Below are positions 42,465 to 51,459 of a DNA stretch of 64,000 nucleotides, in pieces. The notes below the pieces were generated by a model. That model ran no database searches. It was not told where the DNA came from and saw only the letters and a list, made by a program, of their open reading frames with translations. The DNA comes from Yaniella flava. Lineage in GTDB: Bacteria > Actinomycetota > Actinomycetes > Actinomycetales > Micrococcaceae. Positions within the stretch are counted from its first letter, which is position 1. Each line of letters begins with the position of its first letter. The DNA is taken from positions 1-64,000 of the forward strand of contig NZ_BAAAMN010000049.1 of the NCBI RefSeq assembly GCF_039529295.1. Reading direction: 5' to 3'. Position numbers and translations under genes: made by a program.

Positions 42465-42983
42465 ATGAAATCACAGTCCACTCCTGACGACGCCCTGGGC
42501 CAGGTTCGGTCAGCCGCTCCCGCAGATGTGCCGGCCATCCTGGATCTCATACATCAGCTCGCGGTGTATGAAAAAGAACCCGATGCCGTGCGCAATACCG
42601 AATCCATGCTGCACGAGCACCTTTTCGGTGACCATCCACGCGTGTTCTGCCACGTCATTGATGACGTTGTCGACGGTGTGGTGCAGGTGGTCGGTATCGC
42701 CATCTGGTTCGAGACGTATTCGACATGGGAAGGCGTCCACGGCATCTGGCTGGAGGACCTCTTCGTGATCCCGCAGATGCGTGGGACCGGGTACGGCAAG
42801 AAGCTCCTATTGCATCTCGCCCAGTTGGCCGTGGAGCGGGGCTACAGTCGCTATGAATGGACCGTGTTGGACTGGAACACCCCGTCCATCGAATTTTATG
42901 AATCGCTCGGTGCAGTCGCAAAGACAGGGTGGACCAACTACCGGCTCGATGGTGACGCACTACGCCACGCCGCCCAACGATAG
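42465..42983 (+). CDS. GNAT N-acetyltransferase (SSAT-like diamine acetyltransferase)
   Basis: A 172-residue acetyl-CoA-dependent N-acetyltransferase. The spermidine/spermine (thialysine) acetyltransferase subgroup is suggested by HQLAVYEKEPDAV near residue 31, FETYSTWEGVHGIWLEDLFV near 84 and VLDWNTPSIEFYESLGA near 135. The acetyl-CoA pyrophosphate loop QMRGTGYGKKLL is near 106. It probably acetylates a small polyamine or diamine. It begins 17 bases after the helicase stop and precedes the S33 peptidase by 18 bases, so the three are likely cotranscribed. Confidence 0.88.
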   Translation: MKSQSTPDDALGQVRSAAPADVPAILDLIHQLAVYEKEPDAVRNTESMLHEHLFGDHPRVFCHVIDDVVDGVVQVVGIAIWFETYSTWEGVHGIWLEDLFVIPQMRGTGYGKKLLLHLAQLAVERGYSRYEWTVLDWNTPSIEFYESLGAVAKTGWTNYRLDGDALRHAAQR

Positions 42984-43001
42984 TCAATAAAGGAGCTTCC
43001 C

Positions 43002-44300
43002 ATGGGGACAACAGCCCATAGGTCCGGTGCGGTGGCGTGGATGCACGATGGAACCGGGATCAAAGATCACTACTTCGTCGTTCCGCTCGATCACGGGGCA
43101 CCCCGAGGTGAAAAGATTACCGTGTATGCCCGCGAGTACTTTGCCGCTGGCGGTGAAGACAAGCCGTGGTTGTTGTACCTGCAAGGCGGTCCGGGCGGGA
43201 AGGGGTCTCGGCCTGCGCGCGTGAGCGGTTGGCTTGGCGAGGCTCTCAAGCAATACCGCGTGTTGATGCTGGATCAGCGCGGCACTGGGCTTTCCACGCC
43301 GGTGAACCGGCATACCCTGGTCGAGCGGGGCGCACCTGCCGCCCAAACGCGATATCTGAGACATTTCAGAGCCCCAGACATCGTGGCCGACGCCGAGATG
43401 ATCCGGCATCTCTTGGGATCGGGCCCCTGGATCACCCTTGGCCAATCGTTCGGTGGGTTCTGCACACTCACCTACTTATCGTTTGCGCCAGAAGGTCTCT
43501 CAAAAGCAATGATCACCGGTGGTATCCCACCCCTCGAAGGTCCTGCTGATCAGGTTTATCACGCGACCTATCAGCGCATGCGGGCGCGCAACCGAGAATA
43601 CTTCGAACGCTACCCACGGGACCTCGAAACCCTGTCGGCCATTTATCGAATCGTCCGTCGCGACGACATCCTCCTGCCCGATGGCTCGCCACTCACGGTC
43701 GGCAGAGTTCAATCGCTCGGGATGTATCTTGGCGGCAACACTCGGATTGACGCGCTGCACTATATCTTCGAAGAAGCATTCCTGCCCGGCACCGATATAT
43801 TGTCCGATGCGTTCCTTGGCGCCGTCTACAACCAAGTCTCCCGGGCTGCGAATCCTTTGTATCTCGTGTTGCACGAGTCGATTTATGCCCAACCTGGGGC
43901 ACAGCCGACCGCCTGGGCAGCACAACGCGTGTTAGAAGATTATCCGGACTTCAACCCGACGAAGTCAGACACGCCCATGCTGATCGGTGAGATGTGCTTT
44001 GACTGGTATACCGAGCTGGACCCAGCCTTGATACCGATGGCCGAAGCAACCGAGATGATCGCCTCCTATGACAATTGGGGCAAACTGTATGACCTCGAAC
44101 AGTTGGCCAACAACACGGTTCCGGTCGCGGCTCTGGTCTATACCGATGACGTCTTCGTGGAACGCAACCTGTCACTGGCTTCAGCTGCGAAGATCGCAAA
44201 CTTGCATGTCTGGGAATCCGATGCATGGCACCACGATGGCATCGGCGAGGCCGGCGCTGAAATCTTTGAGCGTTTACACCGGATGCTACGAACCGACTGA
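43002..44300 (+). CDS. Alpha/beta hydrolase, proline iminopeptidase-like (S33)
   Basis: A 432-residue cytosolic alpha/beta hydrolase. The oxyanion region LQGGPGGKGSRP is near residue 62. The family LDQRGTGLSTP is near 90, and the nucleophile elbow GQSFGGFCTLTYL (GxSxGG) near 147. The cap domain covers about 185-325, and the last histidine is near 410 in DAWHHDG. It is the bacterial prolyl aminopeptidase type of family S33, which removes N-terminal proline from peptides. ATG 43002 has AAGGAG seven bases upstream. It closes the helicase-GNAT-peptidase run. Confidence 0.9.
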   Translation: MGTTAHRSGAVAWMHDGTGIKDHYFVVPLDHGAPRGEKITVYAREYFAAGGEDKPWLLYLQGGPGGKGSRPARVSGWLGEALKQYRVLMLDQRGTGLSTPVNRHTLVERGAPAAQTRYLRHFRAPDIVADAEMIRHLLGSGPWITLGQSFGGFCTLTYLSFAPEGLSKAMITGGIPPLEGPADQVYHATYQRMRARNREYFERYPRDLETLSAIYRIVRRDDILLPDGSPLTVGRVQSLGMYLGGNTRIDALHYIFEEAFLPGTDILSDAFLGAVYNQVSRAANPLYLVLHESIYAQPGAQPTAWAAQRVLEDYPDFNPTKSDTPMLIGEMCFDWYTELDPALIPMAEATEMIASYDNWGKLYDLEQLANNTVPVAALVYTDDVFVERNLSLASAAKIANLHVWESDAWHHDGIGEAGAEIFERLHRMLRTD

Positions 44301-44442
44301 ACTGTTCTCCACAGACACGCCAGAAGCTGTAGTCATCTGCCGCGTTTTCCACATTTTCATATGCTCCCCAGTACCCCCTGCTTGGTAAATTTATAGGCTG
44401 GTAGTCACGCAAGCAGGTCAATCTGTGGGGAGGTGAAATACC

Positions 44443-46395
44443 GTGGTGACCACTATTCCGAGTACCGACCATCTCATTGCTGACGAGCAACTCGACGCGC
44501 TGACAACAGGACAGCTGCAGGCATTGGAACTGCGTCTGGCGCAGAAACAGGCCGAGAGAATCCTCGATCCACGAGCGTATTTCACCTTCGCGCGGCACTC
44601 GGTGGCCACAGGCGCTGACTGGGCGACGACATGGGCAGCCCAAGATCCTGCTGGCGAGACAAAAGTGTCCCAGGGCAAACATGCGGGTCCCACACCGGAG
44701 GCGCCGAAAGACTTCTATAATACGTTACCGGGCATGGTGGACAACCTAGTGAAGTCCCGGCGGATCCAAGATGCGATGATTGCCAACCTGACGAAACTTG
44801 CAGACCGTGCGTATAACCACGATCGAGACACCATGTTAGGAATTCCACACGGTGTGAACCTTTATAAATCGGGCAAGCGTTGGTTGGCTGACCGCTTTCA
44901 GCTTGATAGCCGTCAGGCCTCAAAATTCTACAAGCGTGCCGAACTCGTGGCCGCCGAGCCCGAAACCCTCGAACGGACGGCTCAGAGCGCACTGCTACCG
45001 AAACTCGCTGCTGAATACACCGTTGGCAATGTCCCATCGGAGAATATGGACCGAGTCACACAGGTTGCCAAACAGTTCTACGATTTCTACCAGTCTGTGG
45101 GGCTCTCAAAAGAAAACGCCCACGATGTGTTGCAGACGATGGATGCTGTGTTTACCGACGCCGCTGCAAACATGAAGCCTGCCATGTTAGCTGAAGAATC
45201 AACCAAGTGGCTCAATCAGGTAGCTCATATCATCGACCCAGATGGGCCACCACCAGAAGAGCGCTTGCACAAATTGAAGAACTCCCTGAAGACCGCCGTC
45301 GTGAATGGCAAGCTCCACATCAATATTGTGACCGATCTCGTCAACACGGAACTGATCGAAGCACTCATCCTTGCTGGCCTCAACTTCCGGGCGAATCAAG
45401 ATAAATTCCGCCAGGACCCCGAAGAAGCCATCGATCCCTCTGATGAAGACACAATCGCGGAACCGCCACACCCGACATCAGAAACATCCACAGCACAGGA
45501 TGATGATTCCACCGCAGCCGAAGCACGGTTGGCGTCATTTCACCAGCAAGTGGATGATGCTGTCGATGATCCAGAAACGTATGTAGAGACTCAAGACGGT
45601 CACAAGGTTTCGCGTGAACACATGCGGAAGCTCGATCCGCGTGATCGCGCTGAGAAAGCCCACGACGTTTTCATCACCATGCTCAAAGCGCAAGGCAAAC
45701 GCTCTCCTGGTGCAGACGGTATGGCCGAATATAAACGTGCTCCCGCGATTCTGTGGACCGTACTGGATTACGAGACGTTATTGAACTTGCACCGGGATAA
45801 ATTGCCGGAACAGTACACCTTGGAGCCCGAGTTCAAACGATCACCTGGTCTCGCAGGTTTCGACACCGGCCCACCGGCCACGATCGAACCGATCCAACAG
45901 GTTGCGGAGCGTCACATACCTTCGAACGCACCGCCGGATAGTTGTCACGAGGAGCACCACACCACGCAAGGGCACCCGTATATAGCGCGTGGCTTTCAAA
46001 GTGGTGCGATCTCACCCAGCGCGGTGCTCGCTGATCTGTGTGATGCCAAAGTGATACCGGCCGTTTTCAACCAAGCAGGCGTGCCGTTGTTCCTGGGCCG
46101 TGGCAAACGTCTGTTCAGCGATGACCAGATTTTGGCAGCCGCGATGTTGGGTGGGTGCCGAGGCCCTGTTTGTCGCGTTCCACCCGTCTGGACACAGGGC
46201 CACCACGAGACATACTGGTTTCATGGCGGTGAGACAGACACTACAAACTTGATCTTGTTGTGCAACGCCTGTCACACGCATGTCCATCAAGGTGTGTGGA
46301 CTCCGACGTGGAATGATGACGGTGTCCTCTACTGGACCCCGGCCCCCTGGCTTGACCCAACACAAACGCCCATCAGGAATACCTGCTGGGACTGA
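44443..46395 (+). CDS. DUF222 and HNH endonuclease domain protein (13E12 type)
   Basis: A 650-residue protein of the REP13E12-like family common in actinobacterial genomes. The N-terminal two-thirds is the helical DUF222 region. A polar low-complexity stretch lies near residues 340-365. A C-terminal HNH domain (about 572-617) has the zinc ligands CRGPVC, CNAC, and the histidine and asparagine of HHETYW and TNLILLCNACHTHVH. Some relatives lie in mobile elements, but no repeats, att sites or partner genes are seen here. GTG 44443 follows GGGGAGG. It abuts the terC gene tail to tail with two bases between stops. Confidence 0.88.
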   Translation: MVTTIPSTDHLIADEQLDALTTGQLQALELRLAQKQAERILDPRAYFTFARHSVATGADWATTWAAQDPAGETKVSQGKHAGPTPEAPKDFYNTLPGMVDNLVKSRRIQDAMIANLTKLADRAYNHDRDTMLGIPHGVNLYKSGKRWLADRFQLDSRQASKFYKRAELVAAEPETLERTAQSALLPKLAAEYTVGNVPSENMDRVTQVAKQFYDFYQSVGLSKENAHDVLQTMDAVFTDAAANMKPAMLAEESTKWLNQVAHIIDPDGPPPEERLHKLKNSLKTAVVNGKLHINIVTDLVNTELIEALILAGLNFRANQDKFRQDPEEAIDPSDEDTIAEPPHPTSETSTAQDDDSTAAEARLASFHQQVDDAVDDPETYVETQDGHKVSREHMRKLDPRDRAEKAHDVFITMLKAQGKRSPGADGMAEYKRAPAILWTVLDYETLLNLHRDKLPEQYTLEPEFKRSPGLAGFDTGPPATIEPIQQVAERHIPSNAPPDSCHEEHHTTQGHPYIARGFQSGAISPSAVLADLCDAKVIPAVFNQAGVPLFLGRGKRLFSDDQILAAAMLGGCRGPVCRVPPVWTQGHHETYWFHGGETDTTNLILLCNACHTHVHQGVWTPTWNDDGVLYWTPAPWLDPTQTPIRNTCWD

Positions 46396-46397
46396 AC

Positions 46398-47714
46398 CTA
46401 GTCCCGGGCATTCGATTCTTCTGATGCATCTGCTGATTTACCGTTGGTATCTGGTGCCAGCACGGGGCCTTCGGTGGTCACGATCTTTTGTGAGGTCTGT
46501 GCAGGTAGACCACGATTGTTCGCATCTTCGAGGCGCGTTTCGTGTGCAGTACGGATGATCGCTGACCACTGGTCTTTGTGCTTGATGAGCTCATCGAGAT
46601 AACGGTGTTCGGTCTGCTCCGCTTGCTGTGTCCAGTAGTCCATTTTTTCTGCGGCTGCTTTACGCTCCTCCGCGGCAGCGTTATCTGGCAGCTGCGAGTA
46701 GCGGTGCGCAAACTTCTCAGCATTTTGCAATGCACGTAGTGCCTTCCCACGTGGACTAGCCAGCGACCACACGATGGTGACGATGAGGATCCCGATAATG
46801 ACCACGAGTGACATCCCTGTGGATGGTTCACCAACGGGCACGTCTTGACCGTCATAGATAAAGGGCAGGTTGTTTTGGCTCAACGCGTGCAACATGAGTT
46901 TCACCCCGATAAAGCCAAGAATCGCGGCCAGACCGTAACCGAGGTACACCAAACGGTCCAAGAGCCCATCAATCAAGAAGTACAGCTGACGGAGCCCTAA
47001 CAGGGCAAAAGCGTTCGCCGTGAAGACGATGTATGGTTCTTGCGTCAGACCATAAATTGCCGGGATAGAGTCGATCGCGAAGATAATATCGGTTGCCCCG
47101 ATGGCCACCATGACCAACAGCATCGGTGTCACAAGTCGTTTACCGTCGACCTTGGTAGTGAGTTTGTCTTCGTCATAGTGCTCTGTAACGGGCAGGACCT
47201 TACGGGCGAAACGCACCATAAAGTTGTCGGCTTCAGACCCTGCTTCATCAGCGGAGGAAAATTCTGATTTCAGCTGCTGTCCGGCAAGAATCAACAGGAA
47301 TATACCGAAGATGTAAAAGGCATCGGTCCAGACTTCAAGGATCGCGGCGCCCGCTAAAATAAAGACTGTGCGGCTTATGAGCGCAAACGCGATACCAAAT
47401 AGCAGCACTTTTTGCTGGTACTGACGCGGCACGTTAAAGCTCGTCAATATGATCATGAACACGAAAAGGTTATCGACAGATAAGGCCTTTTCGGTGATGA
47501 AACCAGCATAGTATTCCACGGCATGATCGGTATCCCCGAACGCAAAGAACACCAGACCAAACGCCAGGGCAATGCCTACATAGATAGCAGACCAGATTGC
47601 CGCTTCTTTGAGCGTGGGAATATGGGATTTTCTGACGTGAAAGAAATAATCAAAGAGGATGAGGCCAACGATCACAGCGATCGTGATACCCCAAGTCAAC
47701 CCGGTGATTTCCAT
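46398..47714 (-). CDS. TerC family integral membrane protein
   Basis: A 438-residue membrane protein with about nine helices of the TerC/Alx family. Acidic residues in the helices are conserved: ALSVDNLFVFMIIL near residue 77, ATDIIFAIDSIPA near 208 and FALLGLRQLYFLIDG near 240. The last 110 residues are cytosolic, charged and mostly helical, longer than typical. Several TerC/Alx proteins export manganese, and the gene is preceded by an RNA element of the manganese-sensing yybP-ykoY class. Tellurite resistance is the historic name but not shown. The start is ATG 47714 with GGAAGGACTCCC upstream. Confidence 0.9.
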   Translation of the reverse strand: MEITGLTWGITIAVIVGLILFDYFFHVRKSHIPTLKEAAIWSAIYVGIALAFGLVFFAFGDTDHAVEYYAGFITEKALSVDNLFVFMIILTSFNVPRQYQQKVLLFGIAFALISRTVFILAGAAILEVWTDAFYIFGIFLLILAGQQLKSEFSSADEAGSEADNFMVRFARKVLPVTEHYDEDKLTTKVDGKRLVTPMLLVMVAIGATDIIFAIDSIPAIYGLTQEPYIVFTANAFALLGLRQLYFLIDGLLDRLVYLGYGLAAILGFIGVKLMLHALSQNNLPFIYDGQDVPVGEPSTGMSLVVIIGILIVTIVWSLASPRGKALRALQNAEKFAHRYSQLPDNAAAEERKAAAEKMDYWTQQAEQTEHRYLDELIKHKDQWSAIIRTAHETRLEDANNRGLPAQTSQKIVTTEGPVLAPDTNGKSADASEESNARD

Positions 47715-47750
47715 AGAAGGGAGTCCTTCCTAATTATTAGGTAACAAAAA

Positions 47751-47858
47751 GCCCACAAGTCTCTCCCCCGGCGTTCGACACGGGGTCCGCATCCGGCCGG
47801 ACAACGGTGTCCGACGTGCTGACGTCTGCGGAACTTTTGGGATACTCCCTTGTTCGGC
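47751..47858 (-). promoter_or_regulatory. yybP-ykoY (manganese) riboswitch-like leader of terC
   Basis: Between the predicted transcription start and terC, the minus strand carries the two conserved loops of this family: AAGGGAGTATCCC at the 5' side and CGGGGGAGAGACTTG at the 3' side. The outer helix is formed by ACAAG and CTTGT, with a middle CGTCAGCACGTC stretch and paired GTCCGG segments. A run of five T follows GTGGGC at the 3' end and may belong to an expression platform. This class senses Mn2+ and commonly precedes TerC/Alx or Mn exporter genes. Assignment is by motif reading, not covariance search. Confidence 0.8.
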
Positions 47859-47862
47859 ATTG

Positions 47863-47868
47863 ACTATA
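47863..47868 (-). promoter_or_regulatory. -10 box TATAGT of the terC transcript
   Basis: TATAGT lies so that transcription would begin near 47856, just at the 5' edge of the riboswitch-like element. No good -35 is visible. Confidence 0.5.
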
Positions 47869-47927
47869 TCACCTCACCGGCATTGAGCGCGTTCACATGA
47901 GGGCAAGAGTCCGAAAGGTGACGAAGG

Positions 47928-50081
47928 TTATGCGTGCCCTTCACGCTGCATATCGCGTAACTCTTTTTTGAGCTCCGAGACCTCGTCACGCAACCGTGCA
48001 GCGAGCTCGAAGTTTAAGTCCACGGCAGCCTGGTGCATTTGATCTGACATTTGCTGGATCAGATCCGTGAGATCTTTGGCTGGCACGGCGGCGAGCTTGG
48101 CAACCTTACCGTCTTGTGTTGTCATACTCGCGTGTTGTTGTTCTTCGGTGATGGTAGCGGTGTAACCCCGGTTGCCCATCCCGTAGTCGAAGCCAGTTTT
48201 AATGCCAGCCATGCCGGACATCAGATCCGCGGTGTCGGCATCTTCACGTGCCAACTGATCGGTAATATCAGCGATGCGTTTTCGCAGGGGTTGTGGATCG
48301 ATACCGTGTTTTGTGTTGTGAGCAATCTGAATCTCTCGACGGCGGTTGGTCTCATCAATCGCGTAACGCATGGAATCGGTGATCTTGTCCGCATACATGT
48401 GCACTTCACCAGAGACGTTACGTGCCGCACGGCCGATGGTCTGGATCAGGGATCGGTTCGAACGTAAGAATCCTTCTTTATCAGCGTCAAGTATGGAAAC
48501 AAGCGACACCTCGGGCAGATCAAGGCCTTCACGCAGCAAGTTAATACCTACCAGGACATCGAAGACCCCCTTGCGAAGTTCGGTCATCAGCTCGACGCGT
48601 CGCAGTGTGTCGACATCTGAGTGGAGATATTGAACTTTAACGCCGTGTTCCACAAGATACTCGGTCAGGTCTTCAGCCATGCGTTTGGTCAGGGTGGTGA
48701 CCAGGATGCGTTCGTTCCGGTCGACGCGCAGATTAATCTCGTCCATGAGATCATCAATTTGTCCCTTGGTTTCTTTGACCACGATTTGTGGATCGATCAG
48801 GCCAGTTGGACGAATAATTTGCTCGACGACCCCGTCGGCTTGAGACAGTTCATAGGGGCCCGGGGTGGCAGACATATACACGGTCTGTCCGATGCGCTCT
48901 AAGAACTCATCCCACGTCAATGGTCGGTTATCCATGGCAGACGGCAACCGGAACCCGTGATCGACCAGAGTACGCTTGCGAGAGGCATCGCCCTCGTACA
49001 TGCCGCCAACCTGAGGGACGGTCACGTGCGATTCGTCGATGACCAACAGAAAATCCTCGGGGAAGTAATCGAGCAACGTGTGCGGCGCAGAACCCTGCGA
49101 ACGACCGTCGATGTGACGTGAATAGTTTTCAATGCCATTGCAGTATCCCATTTGCTGCATCATTTCGAGGTCATAGGTGGTGCGCATGCGCAGTCGCTGT
49201 GCTTCGAGCAGTTTGTCTTGAGACTCCAACTCTTCGAGCCGGACGCGCAGTTCGTCTTCGATGTCCTTAATCGCTCGTGACATCCGTTCGTCACCGGCGA
49301 CGTAGTGAGAGGCGGGGAAGATGTACATTTCGTCTTCCTCACGTAAGACATCACCGGTCAGTGGGTGCAATGTTTGGATCGCATCGATCTCGTCGCCGAA
49401 GAACTCGATACGCACCGCGAGCTCCTCATACATCGGGATAATCTCGACGGTGTCGCCGCGTACTCGGAACGTGCCACGGTGAAAATCTGCGTCGTTGCGG
49501 GCATACTGCATGTTCACGAATTGTCGCAGCAGATCATCGCGATCCATCATGTCACCTCTTTTGAGGGTAACCATTTGGGCGATGTATTCTTCGGGCGTAC
49601 CCAGACCGAAGATTGATGACACAGTAGCGACCACGATCGTATCGCGACGGGTTAACAGCGCGTTGGTGGCCGAGTGGCGCAACCGTTCGACCTCTTCGTT
49701 GACGGACGAGTCCTTTTCGATAAACGTATCGGATTGCGGCACATAGGCTTCGGGCTGGTAGTAGTCGTAGTAGGAGACGAAGTACTCGACAGCATTGTGC
49801 GGTAGTAAGTCGCGAAACTCATTCGCCAGCTGGGCGGCAAGTGTCTTGTTTTGCACGAGTACCAGCGTGGGGCGCTGCAAACGTTCAACGAGCCACGCAG
49901 CTGTCGCAGATTTACCGGTACCGGTGGCACCCATGAGTACGACATCTTTTTCGCCGCCCTCGACGCGTTGGGCGAGTTCAGCGATAGCTTCTGGCTGGTC
50001 GCCGGCCGGTTCATAGGGTGCTTCTACTTTGAACGGCGCGACAACACGGTTAATCTCTTGGGCCATACTCATGCCCAACAT
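47928..50081 (-). CDS. uvrB: Excinuclease ABC subunit UvrB
   Basis: A 717-residue helicase-like damage verification protein. Motif I is GATGTGKSATAAW near residue 51. The beta-hairpin YVSYYDYYQPEAYVPQSDTFIEKD is near 107. DESHVT near 360 is motif II, SATPGPYEL is near 420, and the motif V/VI region has GINLLREGLDLPEVSLV and QTIGRAARN near 555. The C-terminal UVR/UvrC-binding motif (LIQQMSDQMHQAAVDLNFELAARLRDE) covers 672-705. ATG 50081 follows GAGGGG with a six-base spacer; ATG codons 4 and 6 are less well placed. It lies 50 bases after coaE. Confidence 0.97.
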   Translation of the reverse strand: MLGMSMAQEINRVVAPFKVEAPYEPAGDQPEAIAELAQRVEGGEKDVVLMGATGTGKSATAAWLVERLQRPTLVLVQNKTLAAQLANEFRDLLPHNAVEYFVSYYDYYQPEAYVPQSDTFIEKDSSVNEEVERLRHSATNALLTRRDTIVVATVSSIFGLGTPEEYIAQMVTLKRGDMMDRDDLLRQFVNMQYARNDADFHRGTFRVRGDTVEIIPMYEELAVRIEFFGDEIDAIQTLHPLTGDVLREEDEMYIFPASHYVAGDERMSRAIKDIEDELRVRLEELESQDKLLEAQRLRMRTTYDLEMMQQMGYCNGIENYSRHIDGRSQGSAPHTLLDYFPEDFLLVIDESHVTVPQVGGMYEGDASRKRTLVDHGFRLPSAMDNRPLTWDEFLERIGQTVYMSATPGPYELSQADGVVEQIIRPTGLIDPQIVVKETKGQIDDLMDEINLRVDRNERILVTTLTKRMAEDLTEYLVEHGVKVQYLHSDVDTLRRVELMTELRKGVFDVLVGINLLREGLDLPEVSLVSILDADKEGFLRSNRSLIQTIGRAARNVSGEVHMYADKITDSMRYAIDETNRRREIQIAHNTKHGIDPQPLRKRIADITDQLAREDADTADLMSGMAGIKTGFDYGMGNRGYTATITEEQQHASMTTQDGKVAKLAAVPAKDLTDLIQQMSDQMHQAAVDLNFELAARLRDEVSELKKELRDMQREGHA

Positions 50082-50131
50082 GTTACGCCCCTCGTGGAGG
50101 CCTGACCAACGGTTCGCCCCGGGGCTAAGGC

Positions 50132-50734
50132 TTAGTTGGTGGTGAGCTGTGTCCAGACGGCTTCGACCTGGGTGCGAGTGTCCTCGAGGCTTCCGGAGTT
50201 GTGAATAATCCAGTCGGCGATCGCGTGGCGTTGCGCATCGGTGGCCTGGGCTGCGATGCGAGCGTTCGCGTCGTCGGGTTCCATCCCCCGCGTTTCTACG
50301 AGTCGTTGCAACCGGGTCGCATGATCAGTATCCACGACGATGACGCCGTCGTAGGCATTTGCTTGCCCGGTCTCGACCAATAGCGGGATGTCTTGGATGA
50401 TGATGGCGTTTTCTGGATCTGCCGCGACGGCTTCTTCGCGCTGCCGTTTGGATTCGGTACGCACCGCAGGATGCACAATATCGTTGAGCCGTTCGCGTGC
50501 GGCGACGTCATTGAACACAATATTGGCCAGGGCCTGTCGGTCCAGGACCCCTGAATCATCCAGCAAGTGTTCACCAAATTCGGTGACGACATCGGCCAGA
50601 ACACGTTGCCCTGGCTCCATGAGCGACCGCGAAATAGCATCTGCATCGATAATCGTGGCACCCTGTTCGGCAAAAAACTGGGCCACAGTGGATTTCCCGG
50701 ATCCGATACCGCCTGTCAGCGCGAGATGACGCAT
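50132..50734 (-). CDS. coaE: Dephospho-CoA kinase
   Basis: A 200-residue P-loop kinase performing the last step of coenzyme A synthesis. Walker A is LTGGIGSGKSTVAQF near residue 5. The CoA-site DADAISRSLMEPG is near 35, and IIIQDIPLLVETG near 112 followed by VVDTDHATRLQRLVETRG is typical of CoaE. It is the shorter form without the C-terminal DUF-like extension found in mycobacteria. ATG 50734 has CAGGAGAG upstream. It is divergent from the YigZ gene and next to uvrB on the same strand, a common actinobacterial pairing. Confidence 0.95.
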   Translation of the reverse strand: MRHLALTGGIGSGKSTVAQFFAEQGATIIDADAISRSLMEPGQRVLADVVTEFGEHLLDDSGVLDRQALANIVFNDVAARERLNDIVHPAVRTESKRQREEAVAADPENAIIIQDIPLLVETGQANAYDGVIVVDTDHATRLQRLVETRGMEPDDANARIAAQATDAQRHAIADWIIHNSGSLEDTRTQVEAVWTQLTTN

Positions 50735-50747
50735 GAACTCTCCTGGG

Positions 50748-50753
50748 TAGACT
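50748..50753 (+). promoter_or_regulatory. -10 box TAGACT of the yigZ-type gene
   Basis: TAGACT is followed by seven bases and ATG 50761, giving a leaderless arrangement. The GTG at 50755 lies inside that spacer. Confidence 0.5.
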
Positions 50754-50760
50754 TGTGGGC

Positions 50761-51459
50761 ATGCAACATGCCGATACTGCTCGTAATAGACGTTATACCG
50801 TGGTGGCTCACCGAGATCCAGTGACCGTCACCTTAGATATTCGCCGCTCCGAGTTTATCGGCATCATCCGTCGCGTCGACTCCGAAGACGAAGCTCGAGC
50901 ATGGATTGATGAGGTGCGGCGCACGCACCACGGGGCGACGCATGTGGTGCCCGCGTTTGTACTCGGCGCTGACCGGGACATTCAGCGTTCCTCAGATGAT
51001 GGTGAACCTGCCGGAACAGCCGGTATGCCTATGTTGCAGGCGCTGACAAATTATCGTGCCATCCACTCGGGGACGGAGTTTGCGGATCTGTCGGATGTCT
51101 GTGCGATTGCGGTGCGCTATTTCGGCGGTATCAAATTGGGTGCGGGCGGGTTGGTTCGTGCGTATTCAGATACGGTCGTGACAGCCTTGGAACAGACCCC
51201 ATTGATTGTGCGCAAGCGCATGGTCATCGTGAGTCTTGATGCTCCACATGCTGAGGTCGGCCGAGTAGAAAATGACCTGCGTTCGGTCGATTACACTGTT
51301 TTGGGCACCGACTACGCCGGGCCTCAAGCCACCATCACCGTGGGCCTGGACGATGTCGACGACGCGTTGGAACAGTTTAATGCTCGACTGGCTGCAATGA
51401 CCGCCGGCGAACTTGCGGGCAATATTGTTGGCACCCGCTGGCAGGATGTGTCTGCATGA
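50761..51459 (+). CDS. IMPACT/YigZ family protein (UPF0029)
   Basis: A 232-residue protein of the YigZ/IMPACT family. The N-terminal UPF0029 domain has RRSEFIGIIRRV near residue 28, SSDDGEPAGTAGMPMLQAL near 77 and VRYFGGIKLGAGGLVRAYS near 120. A ferredoxin-like C-terminal domain follows from about 150. Yeast and mammalian IMPACT regulate translation through Gcn2; the bacterial role is not settled. ATG 50761 is chosen, although GTG 50755 is in frame. Its stop overlaps the next gene's ATG by four bases. Confidence 0.85.
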   Translation: MQHADTARNRRYTVVAHRDPVTVTLDIRRSEFIGIIRRVDSEDEARAWIDEVRRTHHGATHVVPAFVLGADRDIQRSSDDGEPAGTAGMPMLQALTNYRAIHSGTEFADLSDVCAIAVRYFGGIKLGAGGLVRAYSDTVVTALEQTPLIVRKRMVIVSLDAPHAEVGRVENDLRSVDYTVLGTDYAGPQATITVGLDDVDDALEQFNARLAAMTAGELAGNIVGTRWQDVSA

